NCBI RefSeq assembly: GCF_028553805.1 | Contig: NZ_CP067140.1 | Location: 2,418,001 to 2,482,000, forward strand | DNA length: 64,000 nucleotides | Direction of reading: 5' to 3' | From: Paracoccus saliphilus | GTDB taxonomy: Bacteria > Pseudomonadota > Alphaproteobacteria > Rhodobacterales > Rhodobacteraceae | Shown: positions 57,798 to 64,000 of the stretch, in pieces | Layout: each line of letters opens with the position of its first letter | Position numbering within the stretch: position 1 is the first letter of the stretch | Position numbers and translations under genes: made by a program | Notes under the pieces: model-generated | The model's input: the letters and a program-made list of their open reading frames with translations, nothing else | What the model was told of the DNA's origin: nothing | Databases searched by the model: none

Positions 57798-59552
57798 ATG
57801 GCCAAATATCTCGACGCACTTGCGGTTAGTCACTATCGCGGTATCGGCGCGTCAATCCAATACGTCACTCATCTTTCTGATATTAATTTTTTTATAGGTC
57901 AGAACAATTCTGGAAAATCAATTTTTCTAAATCTGATTCATGAACGAATACCCTTCATTCCCAACGGGAAAGGGGAGAAGGATGAACTTGGATCCGCAGA
58001 TCTCTATCGCGGAGGCAGTGAAGGATCGTTGTCGGCTGCCATTGGAATATCAACAGATGAATGCCTGTCATCTGTTTTATCCAGATTGAACGATTCGGGA
58101 GGGAGCAACCATCTTCTCACAGATCCGCTCGAAACAATCATCAACAACCTATCTTACAAGGGATACATATGGATCGAGCCAGTTGGTGGTGGATTGCGAG
58201 GCGTAAAACTTTGGAATGATGAAGTAAAAAAAGATGCGAAAACATGGCTGACATTTGAAACATGGCGACAAACGTTCCAATTATTCACGCGATCATCAGG
58301 AGGATCAATAGAGCAACACTGGGTTCCAAATACCATCGATAGGATATTATCCTCCCTATCAATTTCGCTACCCGAAAGCATGTTAATACCCGCCAAAAGA
58401 CAACTTGGCCCGAAGGGCGAAGATTTTGAAGACTTAACTGGAAAAGGATTAATCGATCATCTTGCTGAAATTCAGAACCCAGACCACCATGAGCGAGAAA
58501 AAAATGCAACATTCCAGAGGATAAACAAATTCGTGAGAGAGGTAACCGGCAAGTCCGATGCGGCTCTCGAAGTTCCAAGTAATCGTAGACACTTGCTTGT
58601 CCATATGGATGGCAAGGTCCTGCCTCTTACCTCCCTTGGGACAGGAATTCACGAGGTGGTATTGATAGCGTCGTTTTGCACGATCTACCAGAATCGGATT
58701 ATGTGCATTGAAGAGCCGGAAATACATCTCCATCCCATCCTACAAAGAAAACTAATAGATTATTTAGAAGCAGAAACAGACAATCAGTATTTTATTACGA
58801 CTCATTCTGCCGCATTTATAGATCAGCCAGGAGCAGCTATATACCATGTCAAGAATGACGGAGAACAGACATTTGTGTCTAATGTTGTGCGCCCCAATGA
58901 CACACGAAATTTGATTGACGATCTCGGATATCGAGCATCTGACATTCTCCAATCAAATGCTATTGTATGGGTCGAGGGGCCGTCGGACCGAATTTACATT
59001 AGGCACTGGCTAAGCTTAGTCCAACCCAACTTAAAAGAAGGAATCCACTACTCCATCATGTTCTATGGAGGAAGCCTAATCCGTCACATAAGTGCCGATG
59101 ACGAGGCTGTTGATGAATTCATCAAGTTGACAAAGATGAATAGAAACTTCGCAATTTTAATTGATAGCGACAAAAGGTCATCTAGGAGCCGTCTGAAACC
59201 GGCGGCTCAGCGTCTCAAGACTGAACTCAGTGGCAAAAACGCCTTGGTATGGATAACCAACGGACGCGAGATCGAAAATTACATCAACCCTGATGCTCTT
59301 CATAAAGTCCTTCGAAGACTTCACAGTCGAACGTACGAAAGCCCGATCAGCACAGAAAAATTTGATCATTCATATCATTTTAAGCAGAAGGGTAGTAGTT
59401 CCGACGATGTGTTTACTCGTGTGGATAAAGTTAGATTGGCACAGTCGATCTGCTGCGAAAGCAATGAGTTGGAAATGTTCGACCTTCGGAAGCGAGTTAA
59501 TGAGTTGGCTCTATTAATTCTGCGAGCAAATGGTTTCTCAGACACAAGTTAA
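57798..59552 (+). CDS. OLD-family ATPase/TOPRIM nuclease
   Basis: 584 residues, GAGAGAGGG before the ATG. N-terminal ABC-type ATPase: Walker A GQNNSGKS (34-41), signature-like LTSLGTGIHEVVLIA, Walker B IMCIEEPEIHLHP, then FITTHSAAFID. C-terminal TOPRIM half: AIVWVEGPSDRIYIRHWLSL with the metal Glu, then FAILIDSDKRSSRSR (DxD) and VWITNGREIENYIN. This is the single-chain OLD layout, linked to anti-phage defence in P2 Old and in Gabija/retron/PARIS relatives. No reverse transcriptase or UvrD-like partner is seen. The gene is clearly more AT-rich than the core, a sign of transfer. Confidence 0.88.
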   Translation: MAKYLDALAVSHYRGIGASIQYVTHLSDINFFIGQNNSGKSIFLNLIHERIPFIPNGKGEKDELGSADLYRGGSEGSLSAAIGISTDECLSSVLSRLNDSGGSNHLLTDPLETIINNLSYKGYIWIEPVGGGLRGVKLWNDEVKKDAKTWLTFETWRQTFQLFTRSSGGSIEQHWVPNTIDRILSSLSISLPESMLIPAKRQLGPKGEDFEDLTGKGLIDHLAEIQNPDHHEREKNATFQRINKFVREVTGKSDAALEVPSNRRHLLVHMDGKVLPLTSLGTGIHEVVLIASFCTIYQNRIMCIEEPEIHLHPILQRKLIDYLEAETDNQYFITTHSAAFIDQPGAAIYHVKNDGEQTFVSNVVRPNDTRNLIDDLGYRASDILQSNAIVWVEGPSDRIYIRHWLSLVQPNLKEGIHYSIMFYGGSLIRHISADDEAVDEFIKLTKMNRNFAILIDSDKRSSRSRLKPAAQRLKTELSGKNALVWITNGREIENYINPDALHKVLRRLHSRTYESPISTEKFDHSYHFKQKGSSSDDVFTRVDKVRLAQSICCESNELEMFDLRKRVNELALLILRANGFSDTS

Positions 59553-59595
59553 CGCCTCACCCTTTTCCACCAATACGGCAACACACGCCCCGCCC

Positions 59596-60000
59596 TCACC
59601 GCGCACCCGCATCACGAAGCGCTTCGGTCAACCTGTCCCGGCCGGTGATCGCATCCAGCCGCTCCTGCAGCTTCGCTCGCGCCATCTGCTCCAGCTGCCC
59701 CTGTGACGGCCCGAGCCTGCGGATCGCGCCTGGCACTGATCGCCGGACGTAGCTGACGATCTCGCCGGCCGCGCGATCAGGAACCGCGATCGAGGGATGT
59801 TTTTGCAGCGCGTCGATCGCTAGGCCGACGCCAGTGTTCAGTGCCGAGTGCAGCGCGTCTCGATGTTTCGCCTCGATCTCGATCCGCCAGCGTTCTGGCA
59901 GACGCCGCAGGAACCAGGCGAGCACGCCCAGGATCAACCAGACGGCATAGTCCACCAGGATCGGTTGCAGGATGTTCTGGATGCTGTCGATGATGCTCAT
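59596..60000 (-). CDS. Holin-like phage protein
   Basis: 134 residues; GGAGGG before the ATG overlaps the end of the lysozyme gene. One N-terminal membrane segment (LVDYAVWLILGVLAWFLRRL), then a cationic amphipathic part (EAKHRDALHSALNTGVGLAI) resembling LL-H-type holins, and a helical C-terminus. Its place directly after a lysozyme gene supports a role in lysis. Confidence 0.6.
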   Translation of the reverse strand: MSIIDSIQNILQPILVDYAVWLILGVLAWFLRRLPERWRIEIEAKHRDALHSALNTGVGLAIDALQKHPSIAVPDRAAGEIVSYVRRSVPGAIRRLGPSQGQLEQMARAKLQERLDAITGRDRLTEALRDAGAR

Positions 60001-60003
60001 GGA

Positions 60004-60540
60004 TCACCCTCCAATAGCAGAAAGACAGAGGCGCTGTTCAGCAGCGCGGCGATTGACAAGACCCTGCACGACGCTTCCGCCGGCCTTGTTCCAGCGAGGA
60101 AGCTCATTGCAGGCGTCCTGCCATCGATCGGCATTCGCGCGCTTTGCCAGCGTAGAACTACAGGCGGCACCGGTACCGACATTGTAGGACCAGGACACCA
60201 GCGCGACCTGGACGCCTTCGGGCTGCTGCGGCAGGGCCGGTATGCAACTGACCAGGCGATCACGAAACTCGCCCAGGGCATCCATCAGCATGGCGCTGCA
60301 CTCGGCCGAGCTGTAGCGATCGCCCGGTTCGACACCGCGAGTCTCGCCGTAACAGACCGTCCAGACCGGCGGGCTGGCAATGCGATCGAGATAAGCTTCG
60401 GTGCGCTCGCCCTCCCACGGCCCAACGAATGCCGCAGCGGCGGCGAGGATGGCGGCCGTGCCGGTCGTGGCGGCCGCCCTGCCCTTGGTCGAGACAAGCG
60501 ATTTCACCCACGCCAGAAGCGCGGTCAGGAACTGGATCAT
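60004..60540 (-). CDS. Phage-type lysozyme (GH24 endolysin)
   Basis: 178 residues from the ATG at 60540 (GGAGAG upstream; an ATG at 60552 starts on this site). An N-terminal hydrophobic segment (about 22-41, TTGTAAILAAAAAFVG) may be a signal-anchor. The catalytic triad of T4-type lysozymes can be placed: Glu43 in WEGERTEAYLD, Asp52, and Thr61 in TVCYGETRGV. Later segments QVALVSWSYNVGTGA and ELPRWNKAGGSVVQGLVNRR are typical GH24. A prophage remnant or a captured lysis gene. Confidence 0.88.
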   Translation of the reverse strand: MIQFLTALLAWVKSLVSTKGRAAATTGTAAILAAAAAFVGPWEGERTEAYLDRIASPPVWTVCYGETRGVEPGDRYSSAECSAMLMDALGEFRDRLVSCIPALPQQPEGVQVALVSWSYNVGTGAACSSTLAKRANADRWQDACNELPRWNKAGGSVVQGLVNRRAAEQRLCLSAIGG

Positions 60541-60552
60541 GATGCTCTCCAT

Positions 60553-60575
60553 GAAAAAGCCCGCTCGAGGCGGGC
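60553..60575 (-). terminator. Rho-independent terminator (minus strand)
   Basis: Minus-strand GCCCGC-CTCGA-GCGGGC followed by TTTTT, just upstream of the lysozyme gene, so it ends transcription arriving from the 61050 gene side. Confidence 0.7.
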
Positions 60576-60635
60576 GAATGATGATAGTTTGACGATCGAT
60601 ATTGGATCTGGGGAACTGCGCCCCATCTACTCGTG

Positions 60636-60893
60636 ATGACTGGACTCAAGCTCTACAAACGGTTGCGCAACATGCGTGACGAAGCCATCCGACGCCCGTC
60701 CTATCGGGTGGTCTATGCGCACGCACTGACCGTGGCGCATATGGAAGGACACCTGGTCGCGGATGATCATCCTTCGTGGGAGGCGATAAACATCGCCATC
60801 AGCGAGGCGCGCAATGGAGACCCCGATGCGCTCGATACAATCGAGCGGGAGATCGCCCGGCTTCATGGCCGACAAGTGAAGCCGTCATCCTAA
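60636..60893 (+). CDS. Small hypothetical protein within the lysis region
   Basis: 85 residues from an ATG at 60636. Basic and helical at the start (TGLKLYKRLRNMRDEAIRR) with an acidic C-terminal half (NGDPDALDTIEREIARLHGR). No good ribosome binding site. Preferred over the antisense frame because its composition is more protein-like. Not recognised. Confidence 0.45.
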   Translation: MTGLKLYKRLRNMRDEAIRRPSYRVVYAHALTVAHMEGHLVADDHPSWEAINIAISEARNGDPDALDTIEREIARLHGRQVKPSS

Positions 60894-61049
60894 TTTGAAG
60901 AGATGGGGTCTCGCTTATTGGCCCGAAAAGCCCGCACGAGTTGGGCTTGATGAATCGGCTGATCCGGGATTTATTAATCAAGCCTGCCCATCTCGCCGTG
61001 GGACGGCATGGGGCCGGATGGTTTCGGCAAATTTTCTATCCGGTCCCGC

Positions 61050-61328
61050 TCACCAGATTTTCTGGAAGATCATGGCCACGGCCGCGCCAATGACGGCGAC
61101 GCCACCCCGATCCATCCACCTGAAGAAGTGCCCGCGTCCATAGGTCACCCGCTCCAACTCTGCGACCCGGTCGATCAGTTTCCCGAGCGTGGCATCATAT
61201 GCATCCATGCGCTTGAAGAGCGTGACCATGCGTTCTTCCATGCGTACCAGGGTGACCAGCGCATCCTCGATCCTTGCCATGCGCGCATCGAGACGATCTA
61301 TGGCGCGACTGTAATCCTGATCTGGCAT
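61050..61328 (-). CDS. Small coiled-coil membrane protein, phage-associated type
   Basis: 92 residues with a perfect AAGGAGG site. A long heptad-like helix (RAIDRLDARMARIEDALVTL, KLIDRVAELERV) is followed by one C-terminal membrane segment (GGVAVIGAAVAMIFQKIW). Such proteins are common beside phage lysozyme genes, as holin or spanin-like products, but the exact role is unknown. Confidence 0.65.
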   Translation of the reverse strand: MPDQDYSRAIDRLDARMARIEDALVTLVRMEERMVTLFKRMDAYDATLGKLIDRVAELERVTYGRGHFFRWMDRGGVAVIGAAVAMIFQKIW

Positions 61329-61351
61329 ATCGCCTCCTTATGTTCAGGCAT

Positions 61352-61375
61352 AAAAAAACCGCCCCGAAGGGCGGC
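61352..61375 (-). terminator. Rho-independent terminator with UUCG loop (minus strand)
   Basis: Minus-strand GCCGCCC-TTCG-GGGCGGT followed by seven T. It ends the transcript of the alpha/beta hydrolase gene at 61405. Confidence 0.85.
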
Positions 61376-61404
61376 TGTAAGTGGGTGTCATCAAACGGTG
61401 AGGA

Positions 61405-62310
61405 CTAAGTCATCGCAGCCATTTTCCGCGCTCGAATAGCCGCTTGCCGAGCAGTCTTGTATCTGTAAGCATCTCTTTCGGCGCGATTCACAATATCACT
61501 GTCGCCAAGTCGTCTGGCGCATTGGATCAAGGCAAAGTAAATGTGCCGACGCTCGGCAATTTTCAACGCGGCCTTGAAGTGGTATAATGCTTTGCGGTCG
61601 CTGCCCTTTCCCGCAGCCAGGTAGCCCTTGGTGTAATGGTAGTTGTGGTGATCTTTGTTCCAGACAATTATCTCTTTCGGAATATGCCCTTCGAACATCG
61701 CTTTGATTGTATTCTTTAGGTTTCCGGTTTCTTTGAGACGGCTTATCACACCGTGTCCTGCCATCGGTGCAAGGTAAACATGGGCATCAGGATAACCGGG
61801 ATGAACCCAATGATCCGCAAACTTTGCGTCGATCTTGTCCATTGGATCATAGATAATTATGGGTTTGTGCTCGCTTTTAGGCACATCTTTGAGGTCCAAC
61901 ACGTGTTCAAGCTCGTTGATTGACTTCTCGGAGTTCCCAGACAGGTAGGGATGGACAGGAAGTCTTGGCGAAAATCCTATGATCTTGGCGTTGAGCTGGC
62001 CACCAAAATATAGGGCAGCGTAAGCACCGGCACTGGCGCCATAGGCAACAATTTCTCTACCCGCAGCGACCGGTGCAATCAATCGCTCTACGGTCTCTAT
62101 ATCCAGACTGCGATGCATCACCTTATGGTGCGAACCTACGTAGACAGTATCGTAGCCCAGGGACAGTGCAGTTCCAGTCCCGAACCCGGAGTAAGCCAGT
62201 TTCTCATTGATTGGCGAGAACGTTACAATCAGCTTTCTGGAGGGAGACTCGGCGCGGTGATAGACAACACGATGCTTTGGTGTTGCCGATAGAATTTGAT
62301 AGTCAGGCAA
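61405..62310 (-). CDS. Putative alpha/beta-hydrolase-fold protein
   Basis: 301 residues from a TTG start at 62310 (no suitable ATG). A nucleophile-elbow-like YGASAGAYAALYFGGQL follows EIVAYG near residue 90, and PMAGHGVISRLKE (His in AGHG) may supply the catalytic histidine; PIIIYDPMDKIDAKF may hold the acid. The C-terminal 80 residues look like helical repeats. Related proteins occur in capsule or polysaccharide loci. It follows the FrhB-like gene on the same strand and has a strong terminator. Confidence 0.6.
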   Translation of the reverse strand: MPDYQILSATPKHRVVYHRAESPSRKLIVTFSPINEKLAYSGFGTGTALSLGYDTVYVGSHHKVMHRSLDIETVERLIAPVAAGREIVAYGASAGAYAALYFGGQLNAKIIGFSPRLPVHPYLSGNSEKSINELEHVLDLKDVPKSEHKPIIIYDPMDKIDAKFADHWVHPGYPDAHVYLAPMAGHGVISRLKETGNLKNTIKAMFEGHIPKEIIVWNKDHHNYHYTKGYLAAGKGSDRKALYHFKAALKIAERRHIYFALIQCARRLGDSDIVNRAERDAYRYKTARQAAIRARKMAAMT

Positions 62311-62426
62311 TGCTCAACCATCCGTGTGTACATGCGTGATGCATCTTATTGATCAGCTCCAAAAAAAGTCAACTATGCAGGCCTGAACTACGGGAACGAC
62401 TCCGCCGCAGCGTCAGCCGACAACAT

Positions 62427-63959
62427 TCAGTTTCTGTCAGTCAGGTTCGCGCGCCCGGTAAATGTGGAAAGCTTTGGATGTGCCGCACGCAAGACCTCCG
62501 CATTGATCCGGCCATCCCTAAGCATTTTCTTTACCCATAGAAGCATGGGCCCTATCGCCTCTACTTGCGGCGATAGGGCCGTCTTTCCCAAGGGAGATTC
62601 GAGTGCCTCCAGCCCGGCGGTCTCGACTTCCTCTGAGTGCTTGCGCGCTGTTGTGACGGCTTTCAGACGGCGAAGCGTCGGTCGCATTCGCCGCAAGAAC
62701 GCCTGATGATTGCCAGTTTGGCGCCACATCCGAAGGCTTTTTGCACGTGATTGCTCTCGCATCATCTGCACGAAGATCTCGGCGATTGACGTGTCGGACT
62801 GAATCCGGGGGCGAACGAAAGGGACGGCTCTGCTGCCTGTCAGACTTTCGGACAATAAACGAAACTTGACTGCCTTCTGCTTGTGATTGAACCCGCCATT
62901 CTGCGTCCGGGCTGCGGTATTGGGCACGACATCACTTGCCTCAAGCTCCCCGGACCGGATGCCGTTTTGTATAATTTGCTCTGCCAGCGGAGTACGGGTA
63001 ACGATCACGCTGTTCCCCATACCGTCCTGCTTGTACTCCGGCAGCCAAGCGTCTCCCAATGAGATGTCGGCCAGTTCGGTCATCACGTCAGTACAAAAGT
63101 CACATGCTCTGGATTTGAAAAGACCTGTTCCCCACATATCCCCGAGCTTCTGCATGCGCACGCGGCGCTCCTTGCCAGTCGAGTCCGTTGCCGCAAAGGA
63201 ATAGTCGCTGGAAAGGCTTTCTGGGTTCTTTACGCGATATTCAGCGTCCCGATACGTTCCCTCAATCCCGGCGCTCTGGGCAAGAAAATCGGTGTAGAAA
63301 CGGCTTTTTAGTCCGCCGCAGATGATGCCCGCCACGAACGGAATCTTCTCCTTTAGCTCTGGATGGTAATGTTGCTTCAGCCTGATGGCCTTTACGAAAC
63401 AAGACACCGCCGAGACCGCAATCCGCCCCTCGATTGTTTCGATAGTGGCAAATAGTTGGTCCATGGAGACGGGAATATACCGCGTCTTGGATGAGGTTTC
63501 GATGTTTTCGGACGCGTCGAAGATGCGATAGCTATATTGACCGTCGGAGGACTTGCGGACCACAAAGAGATGATCGACTTCGCCCCGTCGCAGAAGCTGG
63601 TCGAAGACATAAGTCGCGACGCCGCCGGACGAAGATGTGGGACGAAAGGCCGTACTATACCCCACGTAGGTCCCGATAAATCTGCCCAATCGCAGATCAG
63701 ACTTGTCGGCATGCGGCAGACAAATCTTGGCCAGCGCGTCCTCGTCCTCAACCAGCTTTTCTGGGGCCGGGTTGAACGGGCACACTCTAACGGCTTCGGC
63801 TGGAACCTTGCCGTTTGTTGCCCTGGGCTCAAGGAACCCATCTTGAGTCCAGACCATCTTCAACGTTCCGCACGATTCCGAGACGCACACGCCGCAGCCC
63901 GTACACAGGACATTCAGAGGATGGTTGTCCGCGCCTAACGCAGGTGCAGAACTGGCCAT
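62427..63959 (-). CDS. Coenzyme F420 hydrogenase/dehydrogenase beta subunit-like iron-sulfur protein (may extend past the window edge)
   Basis: 510 residues from the ATG at 63959, but the frame is open to base 64000 and this ATG has no ribosome binding site, so the true start may lie outside. N-terminal ferredoxin-like cysteines CTGCGVCVSESCG and VRVCPFNP; middle SSSGGVATYVFDQLLRRGEV and PFVAGIICGGLKSRF; then ACDFCTDVMTELADISLGDA with two cysteines. This is the FrhB_FdhB N and C domain pair found in proteins of exopolysaccharide clusters near polysaccharide pyruvyl transferases. It likely reduces a flavin-linked substrate; unknown. Confidence 0.8.
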   Translation of the reverse strand: MASSAPALGADNHPLNVLCTGCGVCVSESCGTLKMVWTQDGFLEPRATNGKVPAEAVRVCPFNPAPEKLVEDEDALAKICLPHADKSDLRLGRFIGTYVGYSTAFRPTSSSGGVATYVFDQLLRRGEVDHLFVVRKSSDGQYSYRIFDASENIETSSKTRYIPVSMDQLFATIETIEGRIAVSAVSCFVKAIRLKQHYHPELKEKIPFVAGIICGGLKSRFYTDFLAQSAGIEGTYRDAEYRVKNPESLSSDYSFAATDSTGKERRVRMQKLGDMWGTGLFKSRACDFCTDVMTELADISLGDAWLPEYKQDGMGNSVIVTRTPLAEQIIQNGIRSGELEASDVVPNTAARTQNGGFNHKQKAVKFRLLSESLTGSRAVPFVRPRIQSDTSIAEIFVQMMREQSRAKSLRMWRQTGNHQAFLRRMRPTLRRLKAVTTARKHSEEVETAGLEALESPLGKTALSPQVEAIGPMLLWVKKMLRDGRINAEVLRAAHPKLSTFTGRANLTDRN

Positions 63960-64000
63960 TGCCGTAACATCGCTGGCAAGTGGTAAGGGTGCCTGCTTGG

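Noticed and set aside
57798-59552. Retron, Gabija or PARIS system around the OLD-type gene
   Set aside because: No reverse transcriptase, msr/msd-like repeat, UvrD-like helicase or separate TOPRIM partner lies next to it; the ATPase and TOPRIM parts are in one chain.
60627-60875. Minus-strand open frame opposite the small gene at 60636
   Set aside because: The plus-strand frame has a better protein composition; only one of the two can be supported and both are weak.

Overview
The window looks like chromosome of a Paracoccus-like member of the Rhodobacteraceae (Alphaproteobacteria). Pointers are high GC, pccB/pccA/methylmalonyl-CoA mutase interleaved with small lipoprotein genes, a short HisG paired with HisZ, an alphaproteobacterial GTTC-N7-GTTC SOS box before uvrA, a DUF2842 gene, and three intergenic copies of a hairpin element ending in a CCCCCGGGATATTT / GAAGAAGAA consensus. 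The assignment rests on recognising gene families and order, not on a database search.

Region 1 (1-12686) is a catabolic island. A minus-strand operon (RraA/HMG-aldolase-like protein, class I aminotransferase, gluconate-5-dehydrogenase-like SDR) diverges from a plus-strand operon with a biotin carrier protein, biotin carboxylase, PxpB, PxpC, a second carrier-like protein lacking the biotin lysine, PxpA and an SDR. A minus-strand TRAP transporter (DctPQM) and a divergent LysR gene complete it. A 26-bp element with identical spacing lies in both divergent promoter regions (2893-2918 and 11563-11588), so the island is probably one regulon. BC + BCCP + KipI/KipA-type subunits are the parts of urea carboxylase, here combined with the 5-oxoprolinase set. 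I infer a split biotin-dependent lactam or amide carboxylase/hydrolase feeding the aminotransferase and aldolase. This is the best candidate for an undescribed system.

Region 2 (12687-18318) is worn, rearranged DNA: a fragment possibly from a ureohydrolase, a frameshifted YgjV-type membrane gene, a LysR gene, a quinone oxidoreductase gene sharing a perfect operator palindrome with a divergent ArsR-type repressor, a PLP-decarboxylase fragment cut by an IS3-family remnant, and an orphan ORF.

Region 3 (18319-53792) is conserved core: propionate assimilation (pccB, pccA, mutase, and prpE further on), a tightly overlapping nucleoside salvage operon (cdd-deoA-deoB-add-upp), maeB, aroA, moaA, ispG, thiN, purA, slyX, hisS-hisZ-hisG and SOS-linked uvrA, with several small lipoproteins. 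Short accessory insertions occur, such as an HEMTHVWQ metallopeptidase-like protein.

Region 4 (53951-64000) starts at a tRNA-Gly gene and is an accessory island: an RloA/RloB (AbiL-like) pair, a tRNA-Ile-like gene with a damaged acceptor stem, small orphan genes, an AT-rich OLD-type ATPase/TOPRIM nuclease, a phage-type lysozyme and holin-like genes, then a putative alpha/beta hydrolase and an FrhB/FdhB-type iron-sulfur protein of the kind found in polysaccharide clusters. The last gene is open to the window edge, and the first SDR is cut by the left edge.
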